Assembly (NCBI GenBank): GCA_023413605.1
Contig: JAEZPL010000126.1
Coordinates: 1-6,023 of the forward strand
Length of the DNA: 6,023 nt
Direction: 5' to 3'
Source of the DNA: Pseudomonadota bacterium
GTDB taxonomy: Bacteria > Pseudomonadota > Alphaproteobacteria > Azospirillales > Azospirillaceae
Position numbers and translations under genes: made by a program. Shown here in pieces: positions 1 to 6,023 of this stretch. The notes under the pieces were generated by a model. It was not told where the DNA came from. It saw nothing but the letters and a program-made list of their open reading frames with translations, and did not search any database. Each line of letters starts with the position of its first letter. The stretch's first letter is position 1.

Positions 1-34
1 CACCACGACCTGCTGGAACGGTGACCGCAGCCCC

Positions 35-739
<705 letters not shown>

Positions 740-810
740 CGGAGCCGTTTGTGGGCGAAGGGTAGAAGGGCCGTCACTTTAGCGCAGGCGCTGCCGGAAC
801 CGAACGGCTT

Positions 811-1554
811 TTACTTCAGGAAGAACAGGATGCTCATGACCAGCCCGACGGTGATGATGCCCGCGCGCAGGATGCGCGCCGGGATCTTCCGCCCCACCCG
901 CGCCCCGGCATAGCCGCCGGCCACCGCCGAAACCGTCATCAGCGCGGCGTAGGGCCACTCGACCGCCCCGCCGACCGCGTAGGCGACCACAGCGATGGCC
1001 GTCAGCACGGTGGAGAACAGGTTCTTCAGCCCGTTCATGGCGTTCAGGTTGGTCATCCCGAACAGGCTGAGCTGCGCCAGCAGCAGGATGCCGAGCCCGC
1101 CGTTGAAGTAGCCGCCGTAGATCGACACGACGAACAGCGTCCCCAGCATCGCCCCGGTCCCGTGCAGCCCGACCGACCGCAGCCGCGTGGCGAGCGGACC
1201 GCCGAAGGCGAACAGCGCCGTCGCCAGCAGCAGCAGCCACGGCACGATCTGCCGGAACACCGTGTCCGGCGTGACCAGCAGCAGCCCCGCCCCCAGCAGG
1301 CCGCCCACAAGGGTGACCATCGACATCGTGACAAGCCCGACCTCGCCAACCGGCTCCAGGTCGTTGCGATATCCGTAGACGCCGCTGGCGTAGCCCGGCA
1401 GCAGCGCCACCGTGCCCGTCGCGTTGGCCGCCACCGGCGGCACGCCCGCGTAGATCAGGGCGGGCAGGGTAAGGAAACTGCCGCCACCCGCGACGGCGTT
1501 CATGGCCCCGGCAAGAAAGGCGGCGGCCAAAAGGAGAAGTGAGGTCGTCAGCAT
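811..1554 (-). CDS. TauE/SafE-family membrane anion exporter
   Basis: This is a 247-residue, very hydrophobic inner-membrane protein with about eight membrane segments by eye. They lie roughly at residues 3-22, 40-58, 70-93, 100-121, 134-166, 178-198, 200-220 and 230-246. It shows the TauE/SafE layout of two related halves. The first half has GGGSFLTLP (23-31) and ANATGTVALLPG (43-54). The second has a glycine-rich YGGYFNGGLGILLL segment (146-159) and NAMNGLKNL (171-179). Known family members export sulfite, sulfoacetate or related organosulfur anions, but most are uncharacterised, so the substrate here is unknown. The start is the ATG at 1554, preceded by a weak purine-rich site (AAAAGAAG) seven bases upstream. 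The same frame stays open far upstream, but that stretch overlaps the ligase gene antiparallel in phase only and is not coding. It lies 65 bp after the ligase and 71 bp before livF. Confidence 0.9.
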   Translation of the reverse strand: MLTTSLLLLAAAFLAGAMNAVAGGGSFLTLPALIYAGVPPVAANATGTVALLPGYASGVYGYRNDLEPVGEVGLVTMSMVTLVGGLLGAGLLLVTPDTVFRQIVPWLLLLATALFAFGGPLATRLRSVGLHGTGAMLGTLFVVSIYGGYFNGGLGILLLAQLSLFGMTNLNAMNGLKNLFSTVLTAIAVVAYAVGGAVEWPYAALMTVSAVAGGYAGARVGRKIPARILRAGIITVGLVMSILFFLK

Positions 1555-1581
1555 GTCGTCTTCTTTTATTTGCGCACGGAT

Positions 1582-1606
1582 TCCCCCTCCCCAGAGGGGA
1601 GAGGGA
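1582..1606. repeat. C-rich/G-rich hairpin, probable dispersed intergenic repeat
   Basis: Two 11-nt arms (1582-1592 and 1596-1606) pair with one mismatch (C1586 opposite A1602) around a 3-nt loop, AGA. It lies about 13 bp past the ligase stop and 27 bp before the exporter start. On the - strand it reads CCCTCTCCCC-TCT-GGGGAGGGGG. Sequences of this form recur between genes in many proteobacteria; I say so from general familiarity, not from a search. In this position it could attenuate transcription or stabilise the upstream mRNA. No U-run follows it, so a classic terminator is unlikely. Confidence 0.6.
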
Positions 1607-1619
1607 GACGTGAAGGGCC

Positions 1620-3251
1620 CTACCCCCGCGCCCGCAGTTCGCGCCGGATGATCTTCCCCGTCGTCGTCATGGGCAGGCTGTCCACGAACTCCACGGCGCG
1701 CGGGTATTCGTGGGCGGCAAGGCGGGTCTTCACGTGGGCCTGGATGTCGGCGGCCAACGCGTCGCTCGGCCGCACGCCGTCCTGAAGGACGATGAAGGCC
1801 TTCACGATCTCGGTGCGCAGCGGGTCGGGCACGCCGACCACGGCGGCCATGCGGACGGCGGGATGGCCGATCAGGCAATCCTCGATCTCGCCGGGGCCGA
1901 TGCGGTAGCCGGCGGACGTGATCACGTCGTCGTCCCGCCCGACGAAGCGGATGTAGCCGTCCGCGTCCAGTTCGCCCTGGTCGCCGGTGACCAGCCAGTC
2001 CCCGACAAACTTCGCCGCCGTCGCCTGCGGGTTGTTCCAGTATTGCAGGAACATCACCGGGTCGGGCCGGTGTACGGCGATCAGGCCAAGCTGTCCGGGG
2101 GCGAGGCGGTTGCCGGCCTCGTCGATCACCGCCACGTCGTGGCCGGGCACCGGACGGCCCATGATGCCGGGCTTGGGCGGCATGACCGCGGCGCAGGACG
2201 ACACGATCATGTTGCACTCGGTCTGGCCGTAGAACTCGTTGATCGTCACGCCGAACGTCTGGCGGCCCCAGTCCAGCAGTTCCGCCCCCAGCGTCTCGCC
2301 GCCGCTGGCGACCGAGCGCATGGCGCAGCTCCAGCGCGTCTGCGGGTCCTTGACCGCGCGCATCATCTTCAGCGCGGTCGGCGGCAGGAAGGCGTTGCGC
2401 ACCTGGAAGTCGGCGATCAGGCGGAAGGCCTCCTCGGCGTCGAACTTCTCGAACCGGTGGGAGACGACCGTCACCCCATGGTGCAGGGCCGGCAGCAGCA
2501 CGTCGAGCAGCCCGCCGATCCAGGCCCAGTCGGCCGGCGTCCAGATGCGGTCGCCGGGCTGCGGGAACAGGTCGTGGGAGATCTCCACCCCCGGCAGGTG
2601 GCCCAGCAGCACGCGGTGCGCGTGCAGGGCGCCCTTCGGCTGGCCCGTGGTGCCGGAGGTGTAGATGATCACCGCCGGGTCATCCGCCGCCGTGTCGACG
2701 GGCGTGAAGTCCTCCGGCGCCGCATCGACCAGCGCGTGCCAGTCCAGTTCATCCGGGCCGAGTTCACTCTCCTCAGCGCCGTCGATACGCAGAACCAGCT
2801 TCAGGTCCGGCAGCCTGTCGCGGATCTGGGCGATCTTCGCGGCCCCGGTCGCGTCGGTGACGACGACCTTCGCCCCGCAGTTGCCGATCCGGTATTCCAG
2901 CGCCTCCACCCCGAACAGGGAGAACAGCGGCACGGCGATGCCGCCCATCTTGTAGACGGCGATGTGGCTGACCGCCGTTTCCGGCGCCTGCGGCAGCAGG
3001 ATGCCAACCCGGTCCCCGCGCGCCACGCCGTGCGCGGCCAGCGCGTTGGCAAGGCGGTTGGACAGGCGGCGCAGGTCCGCGAAGCTGTAATTCTCCACCG
3101 CCCCGTCGCGGCGCTTGTGGATCAGGGCAAGGCGGTCCGGGTCGCGCTCCGCCCACTTGTCGCAGACGTCCACGCCGATGTTGTAACGCTCCGGCACCGC
3201 CCACGCGAAGCGGTCGCGCAAGGCCTCGTAGCTGTCCGCTTTCGGCAGCAT
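1620..3251 (-). CDS. AMP-forming acyl-CoA synthetase (acyl-CoA ligase)
   Basis: This 543-residue cytoplasmic enzyme of the ANL superfamily activates a carboxylic acid to acyl-AMP and then to acyl-CoA. It has the AMP/phosphate loop YTSGTTGQPKG (197-207), a DWAWIGGLLDVL block (241-252) seen in acetyl-/medium-chain-type synthetases, NEFYGQTE (338-345), the TGD aspartate (D424) and hinge region GRDDD (438-442). The A8 motif SAGYRIGPGEIE (446-457) and catalytic lysine K533 in PMTTTGK (527-533) follow, so all key motifs are intact. Length and motifs resemble the medium-chain/AcsA-like group; the chain length or ring of the substrate cannot be read from sequence. The ATG at 3251 is preferred over one 18 bases upstream (3269), because GGGAGGA lies just before 3251 and the upstream start would put this site inside the gene. 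It leads a possible three-gene operon with the exporter and livF. Confidence 0.93.
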   Translation of the reverse strand: MLPKADSYEALRDRFAWAVPERYNIGVDVCDKWAERDPDRLALIHKRRDGAVENYSFADLRRLSNRLANALAAHGVARGDRVGILLPQAPETAVSHIAVYKMGGIAVPLFSLFGVEALEYRIGNCGAKVVVTDATGAAKIAQIRDRLPDLKLVLRIDGAEESELGPDELDWHALVDAAPEDFTPVDTAADDPAVIIYTSGTTGQPKGALHAHRVLLGHLPGVEISHDLFPQPGDRIWTPADWAWIGGLLDVLLPALHHGVTVVSHRFEKFDAEEAFRLIADFQVRNAFLPPTALKMMRAVKDPQTRWSCAMRSVASGGETLGAELLDWGRQTFGVTINEFYGQTECNMIVSSCAAVMPPKPGIMGRPVPGHDVAVIDEAGNRLAPGQLGLIAVHRPDPVMFLQYWNNPQATAAKFVGDWLVTGDQGELDADGYIRFVGRDDDVITSAGYRIGPGEIEDCLIGHPAVRMAAVVGVPDPLRTEIVKAFIVLQDGVRPSDALAADIQAHVKTRLAAHEYPRAVEFVDSLPMTTTGKIIRRELRARG

Positions 3252-3255
3252 GCAA

Positions 3256-3262
3256 TCCTCCC
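3256..3262 (-). promoter_or_regulatory. Ribosome binding site of the acyl-CoA ligase
   Basis: The - strand reads GGGAGGA followed by TTGC and the ATG at 3251. This near-ideal Shine-Dalgarno sets the ligase start at 3251, not at the in-frame ATG at 3269. Confidence 0.8.
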
Positions 3263-3276
3263 AACGCATTCTTTTG

Positions 3277-3298
3277 GGCCGTTGCTGGAACGGCCGTT
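3277..3298. promoter_or_regulatory. Inverted repeat/palindrome upstream of the ligase, possible operator
   Basis: GGCCGTT (3277-3283) and AACGGCC (3289-3295) form a perfect 7-bp inverted repeat around GCTGG. The right arm is also part of the perfect 10-bp palindrome AACGGCCGTT (3289-3298). It lies 26-47 bases before the ligase start, where a repressor site or a leader hairpin would be expected. No regulator family is recognised. Confidence 0.35.
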
Positions 3299-3385
3299 TC
3301 CTTCATCATAGGGGTAACGGGGCCGGGTTGCCACGCGGATGGAATAGTTTGCGGAGCAGCCATGTTCGTCAGGGCGAGATCAAAC

Positions 3386-3417
3386 TTGAGCGCGGGCGTA
3401 ACCGTCACACATATAGA
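3386..3417 (+). promoter_or_regulatory. Weak candidate promoter for the lipoprotein gene
   Basis: TATAGA at 3412-3417 resembles a housekeeping -10 box and lies 29 bp before the lipoprotein ATG. The nearest -35-like hexamer is TTGAGC (3386-3391), but the 20-bp spacing is longer than usual. The assignment is tentative. The rest of the 3252-3446 divergent region shows no other gene or RNA that I can support. Confidence 0.25.
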
Positions 3418-3433
3418 CGGAGCACGTCTTGTC

Positions 3434-3437
3434 GGAG
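3434..3437 (+). promoter_or_regulatory. Ribosome binding site of the lipoprotein gene
   Basis: GGAG lies nine bases before the ATG at 3447, a normal spacing, and supports that start. The signal peptide begins directly after it. Confidence 0.6.
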
Positions 3438-3446
3438 TGAGCAGCT

Positions 3447-3956
3447 ATGAAAGCGAAACCCTTCGTTGCGGTTGTATTGTCCGTCGGCCTTCTGGCCGGC
3501 TGCGCGAACCCCAATTACGGGGGCGGGTACGGCGGTGACGGGGCGTTCGGCGGCGGCAACAAGGCGACGGCCGGCACGCTGCTCGGCGGCGTGGTCGGCG
3601 GGCTTGCCGGCTCGCGCTTCGGCGGCGGAACGGGCAAGCTGGTCGCGGTGGGCGTCGGCACGCTGCTGGGCGCGGCCATCGGCAACGCCGCCGGCCAGTC
3701 TCTGGACCGCGCCGACCAGGCCTACGCCCAGCAGGCGGTCAGCCAAGCCTACGCGGCCCCGACCGGCAGCACGGTCCGCTGGAACAACCCGCAGTCCGGC
3801 AACTGGGGCACCTACACCCCGACCCGAGAGGGCACCGGCCCGTACGGCGAGCTGTGCCGCGAGTTCCAGACCACCATTTCCGTCGGCGGCCAGCTTCAGC
3901 AGGGCTTCGGCACCGCCTGCCGCCAGCCGGACGGCAGCTGGCGCGTGATCGGGTAA
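3447..3956 (+). CDS. Glycine-zipper outer-membrane lipoprotein, 17-kDa surface antigen-like
   Basis: This 169-residue lipoprotein precursor has a short basic start (MKAKP), a hydrophobic stretch and the lipobox LAGC (16-19), so C19 is the predicted lipidated residue. Ala at +2 suggests sorting to the outer membrane. A Gly/Tyr-rich linker (24-37) leads to a glycine-zipper region (about 43-84) with TLLGGVVGGLAGSRFGG and GTLLGAAIGNAAG, which probably forms a helical hairpin in the membrane. The C-terminal domain (about 108-169) has VRWNNPQSGNWGTYTPTR, then CREFQTTISVGG (137-148) and TACRQPDGSWRV (156-167). This resembles the C-terminus of the Rickettsia 17-kDa antigen and its alphaproteobacterial relatives. 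Cysteines 137 and 158 are a plausible disulfide pair. The exact role is unknown in this family; envelope integrity is usually inferred. The gene stands alone: divergent from the ligase and convergent with the chemoreceptor. Confidence 0.9.
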   Translation: MKAKPFVAVVLSVGLLAGCANPNYGGGYGGDGAFGGGNKATAGTLLGGVVGGLAGSRFGGGTGKLVAVGVGTLLGAAIGNAAGQSLDRADQAYAQQAVSQAYAAPTGSTVRWNNPQSGNWGTYTPTREGTGPYGELCREFQTTISVGGQLQQGFGTACRQPDGSWRVIG

Positions 3957-3967
3957 GGCGGCAAAGC

Positions 3968-4017
3968 TTCACCACCAAGGCACCGAGGTTTTTGGCGTCT
4001 GGTGCCTTGGTGGTGAA
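3968..4017. terminator. Perfect 17-bp inverted repeat between convergent genes, probable bidirectional terminator or repeat
   Basis: Arms 3968-3984 (TTCACCACCAAGGCACC) and 4001-4017 are exact reverse complements with a 16-nt spacer. The element lies 11 bp past the lipoprotein stop and 6 bp past the chemoreceptor stop, so it can fold at the 3' end of both messages. Neither side has a strong U-run: AAAAT follows on + and GCTTTG on -. It may therefore act as a processing barrier, or be a copy of a dispersed repeat, rather than a classic intrinsic terminator. Confidence 0.6.
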
Positions 4018-4023
4018 AATCCC

Positions 4024-5742
4024 TTACGCCGCGCGGACGGCCGACAGGAACACCTCCACCTTGCTGCGCAGCTCGTTGGCCTGATCCGACAGCGTGCCGG
4101 CGGCACCCAGCACGTCGCGGGCGGCGGAGCCGGTGTCGCTGGCGGCGCGGTTCACGTCGGCGATGTTGGACGACACCTGATGCGTGCCGGTCGCCGCCTG
4201 CTGCACGTTGCGGGCGATTTCCCGCGTGGCGGCCTGCTGCTGCTCCACCGCAGCGGCGATGGCCCCGGCCACTTCGTCGATGCGGCCGATGGTGCCCATG
4301 ACGTCGCCGATGCAGGCCACCGCCCCGTCGGTCTCCGCGCGGACGGCGGCGATCTTCGCGGCGATCTCGTCGGTGGCGCGGGTCGTCTGGTCGGCCAGCG
4401 CCTTCACCTCCGCCGCCACCACGGCGAAGCCCTTGCCCATGTCGCCGGCCCGCGCCGCCTCGATGGTGGCGTTCAGCGCCAGCAGCCGCGTCTGCGAGGC
4501 CACCTGGGTGATCAGGTCGATGACCGCCACGATCTCGCCCGAGGCGTTGGCGAGGCTGCGCATGGCGTGGTCGGCGCGTTCGGCCTTCTCCACCGCCTCG
4601 CCCGTGATGGCCGTGCTGCTGGCGACCTGCCGCCCGATCTCCTGCACCGACGCGGCCAGTTCCTCGGTCGCGGTGGCGACGGTCTGCACGTTGGCGCTGG
4701 CCTGTTCCGACGCCGTGGCGACGGTGACCGACTGGCGCGAGGTCTGTTCCGCCGTGGCGGCAAGCTCGCTCGCCGTCGCCTTCATCTGCATCGCGGCGGA
4801 GGAGACGGAGCCCAGAGCCGCGCTGGCCTCGCGGTCGAAGCGGCCGGTCAGTTCCTCGATGGCGCGGGCGCGGCGGCTGCGGGTTTCCTGCTCCGCCTGT
4901 TCACGCTCCGCGGCCTTGCGGGCGGCGATCATGTTGTCCTTGAAGACCAGCACGGCCTTGGCCATCAGCCCAAGCTCGTCGCCGCGGCCGGTGGCCGGCA
5001 CGCGGGTGCTGTCGTCCCCTTCGGCCAGCCGGCGCATCGCCTCCGTCATGGAAGCCAGCGGCCGGACGATGGAGCGCGAGGTCAGCAGCACCGACGCCAC
5101 GGCGATCAGCAGCCCCAGCGCCAGCAGAACCGCCTGCACCACGACCAGCCGGTCGGCGGCCTGGATCATCCCGTCGGTGTCGGCCTGAAGCAGGGCGCGC
5201 TGGCGCGGGATCATGCCGGTGCTGCCCACCACGCCGGCGCGCGTGTCGCCCACCAGCAGGCTCATCACCTGATTGGCGCGCGGGATCGCGTCGTCGTTCA
5301 GGGAGTTCAGAGCCCCCATCTGGTCGCCGATGGTGCCCAGCGCTTCGGCCATGTCCTGGTCGCGCCGCAGTTCCGCCAGCACCGGCTTGACCGACTGCCA
5401 GCTCTTGATGACGTCCGTGTCGGTCCAGCGGGCGGACAGCGCGTCCAATTCCTTCGCCAGGGCGTCGATCCGCGCCCAGGACTGGTTGCGTTCCTGTTTC
5501 AGGTCCTCACGGTTGGTCAGCAGATAGCCCTGCATGGCGGCGTTGGTGGCGGTGACGGCCGACACGATGCCCTGCCCAGCCAGCGCCGTGGGCATGCGCA
5601 CATCCGCCACCAGGCGGCTGATCGACTTGCCGTTTTCGGTCATGACCAGCCCGTTTCCGACGGTCACCACCAGCACGGCGATCACCGCCGCGAAGCCGAT
5701 GGTCAACCGCTGGCCGATCCGCAGATTGCCGAGTGCCTTCAT
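4024..5742 (-). CDS. Methyl-accepting chemotaxis protein (transmembrane chemoreceptor)
   Basis: This 572-residue inner-membrane chemoreceptor passes a periplasmic signal to CheA/CheW. Its parts in order are TM1 (about 12-34), a helical periplasmic sensor of about 160 residues (35-198) with AMQGYLLTNREDL (69-81) as in 4HB/CHASE3-type bundles, TM2 (about 199-221) and HAMP (about 222-272, with IVRPLASMTEAMRRLAEGD). A cytoplasmic coiled coil follows (about 295-572). The signalling tip is recognisable: LLALNATIEAARAGDMGKG (420-438) and FAVVAAEVKALADQT (439-453). Likely methylation segments surround TATEELAAS (357-365) and AVEQQQAA (498-505). Residue 419 is Arg where most receptors have Asn (QTNLLALN). 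There is no C-terminal CheR-docking pentapeptide. The ATG at 5742 is preferred over one at 5841 because GGGGAG lies six bases before it and TM1 then begins normally; the longer form would add 33 polar residues. The ligand is unknown. Confidence 0.95.
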   Translation of the reverse strand: MKALGNLRIGQRLTIGFAAVIAVLVVTVGNGLVMTENGKSISRLVADVRMPTALAGQGIVSAVTATNAAMQGYLLTNREDLKQERNQSWARIDALAKELDALSARWTDTDVIKSWQSVKPVLAELRRDQDMAEALGTIGDQMGALNSLNDDAIPRANQVMSLLVGDTRAGVVGSTGMIPRQRALLQADTDGMIQAADRLVVVQAVLLALGLLIAVASVLLTSRSIVRPLASMTEAMRRLAEGDDSTRVPATGRGDELGLMAKAVLVFKDNMIAARKAAEREQAEQETRSRRARAIEELTGRFDREASAALGSVSSAAMQMKATASELAATAEQTSRQSVTVATASEQASANVQTVATATEELAASVQEIGRQVASSTAITGEAVEKAERADHAMRSLANASGEIVAVIDLITQVASQTRLLALNATIEAARAGDMGKGFAVVAAEVKALADQTTRATDEIAAKIAAVRAETDGAVACIGDVMGTIGRIDEVAGAIAAAVEQQQAATREIARNVQQAATGTHQVSSNIADVNRAASDTGSAARDVLGAAGTLSDQANELRSKVEVFLSAVRAA

Positions 5743-5745
5743 GCG

Positions 5746-5754
5746 CTTCTCCCC
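5746..5754 (-). promoter_or_regulatory. Ribosome binding site of the chemoreceptor gene
   Basis: The - strand reads GGGGAGAAG, then CGC and the ATG at 5742. This decides the start at 5742 over the upstream in-frame ATG at 5841. Confidence 0.7.
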
Positions 5755-5759
5755 AGATC

Positions 5760-5805
5760 GGGCTTTCTTGAGCCCTTTGCTCGACCGGACGTTGAGATGC
5801 CGGTC
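5760..5805 (-). promoter_or_regulatory. Two small hairpins in the chemoreceptor leader
   Basis: GGGCT (5760-5764) pairs with AGCCC (5771-5775), and GACCGG (5783-5788) pairs with CCGGTC (5800-5805) across an 11-nt loop. Both lie just upstream of the ribosome binding site, so they would be in the mRNA leader if transcription starts further right. No convincing promoter is visible: GACGATAA (plus positions 5808-5815) slightly resembles a sigma-28 -10 box but lacks a -35 partner. Short stems of this size occur often by chance in GC-rich DNA. Confidence 0.25.
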
Positions 5806-5885
5806 TTTATCGTCATTTAGGGAGGAATGATGGCCATGCAAACATTAACGGAGCGTTGCGCTCGGGCTTGGCTTTTTGTCCGCGG

Positions 5886-5954
5886 GTGCGGAAGGGCTCA
5901 TACGGCCGGCGCATGAACGCTTCATGTTCGGCCGGCCGTATGCCCCTTTCGCAC
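5886..5954. repeat. Long imperfect inverted repeat (hairpin 1 of 3)
   Basis: A perfect 12-bp core, CATACGGCCGGC (5899-5910) with GCCGGCCGTATG (5931-5942), is extended outward by nearly matched flanks: GTGCGGAAGGG at 5886-5896 against the complement of CCCTTTCGCAC at 5944-5954. An inner 6-bp pair, CATGAA/TTCATG (5912-5917 and 5921-5926), caps the structure. The region is not coding. It could be a dispersed repeat, a transcript end for a gene beyond the window, or a cruciform site. Confidence 0.7.
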
Positions 5955-5971
5955 GTTGCTACGCAACGTGC
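5951..5971. repeat. Perfect 9-bp hairpin (hairpin 2 of 3)
   Basis: GCACGTTGC (5951-5959) and GCAACGTGC (5963-5971) are exact reverse complements around the 3-nt loop TAC. Its left arm shares GCAC (5951-5954) with the outer flank of hairpin 1, so the two cannot both pair fully. Confidence 0.7.
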
Positions 5972-5983
5972 TGCCGGGTTTGA

Positions 5984-6022
5984 ACCGAAGGCGTTTGATG
6001 GAAGCCATCAAACGCCTTCGGT
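5984..6022. repeat. Perfect 18-bp hairpin at the window edge (hairpin 3 of 3)
   Basis: ACCGAAGGCGTTTGATGG (5984-6001) and its exact reverse complement (6005-6022) flank a 3-nt loop, AAG. There is no U-run on the left side, as needed for a leftward intrinsic terminator; the right side runs out of the window. It may end a gene beyond 6023 or be part of a repeated intergenic element with hairpins 1 and 2. Confidence 0.75.
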
Positions 6023-6023
6023 A

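Noticed and set aside
1..24. A + strand open frame ending in HHDLLER and a TGA at 22-24, which could be the 3' end of a convergent gene
   Set aside because: Only seven codons are visible, with no recognisable family. Chance reading is just as likely.
811..2217. A 468-codon - strand frame that includes the exporter plus a long N-terminal extension
   Set aside because: The extension overlaps the ligase gene in another frame on the same strand and is Arg/Pro/Gly-rich shadow sequence. The exporter's true start is at 1554.
1710..3311. A 533-codon + strand frame opposite the ligase
   Set aside because: Its His/Arg/Val-rich composition is typical of the antisense of a GC-rich gene, there is no recognisable domain, and the ligase on the other strand has every family motif.
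3250..3450. A 66-codon + strand frame in the divergent control region
   Set aside because: It has no ribosome binding site, overlaps the ligase start and the lipoprotein start, and matches no known family.
4180..5820. Long + strand frames opposite the chemoreceptor
   Set aside because: They are low-complexity antisense shadows of a clear chemoreceptor.
5743..5841. A 33-residue N-terminal extension of the chemoreceptor from the ATG at 5841
   Set aside because: It is polar and charged, unlike receptor N-termini, and a good Shine-Dalgarno sits before the ATG at 5742.
5851..5878. An intrinsic terminator on the + strand (GAGCG/CGCTC stem followed by TTTTT at 5873-5877)
   Set aside because: The stem is only five base pairs, the T-run is 9 bp beyond it, and no + strand gene lies upstream to be terminated.
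5886..6022. A CRISPR array or tRNA gene in the repeat-rich right end
   Set aside because: The repeats are inverted and differ from one another, with no direct repeats or regular spacers, and no cloverleaf or T-loop consensus is visible.

Overview
The window has high GC content by eye. Its gene set points to an alphaproteobacterium, most likely of the Azospirillum/Rhodospirillales kind. The main clues are a LivF-type ABC ATPase, a 17-kDa-antigen-like glycine-zipper lipoprotein and an alphaproteobacterial-style chemoreceptor tip (LLALNATIEAARAG). The assignment is inferred from gene content and protein style; no rRNA or marker gene is present.

Layout, left to right. Positions 35-3251 hold three genes read right to left, in the order AMP-forming acyl-CoA ligase (1620-3251), TauE/SafE-family membrane exporter (811-1554), LivF-type ATPase (35-739). 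The gaps are 65 and 71 bp, so they could form one operon. The ligase-exporter gap holds a C-rich/G-rich hairpin that looks like a dispersed repeat. A 195-bp divergent control region (3252-3446) separates this group from a + strand outer-membrane lipoprotein (3447-3956). That gene converges on a methyl-accepting chemotaxis protein on the - strand (4024-5742), and a perfect 17-bp inverted repeat lies between the two stop codons. The right end (5743-6023) has no gene. It holds the chemoreceptor's leader and a run of three strong inverted repeats ending at the window edge.

How the genes may work together: the ligase, TauE-like protein and LivF could serve uptake and CoA activation of a carboxylic acid, with export of an anion. 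TauE/SafE members export sulfite or organosulfur anions, so a sulfur-containing carboxylate is a reasonable but untested idea. The lipoprotein and chemoreceptor look like independent single-gene units.

I found no clear new defence, mobile or RNA system. The least explained part is the hairpin cluster at 5886-6022.
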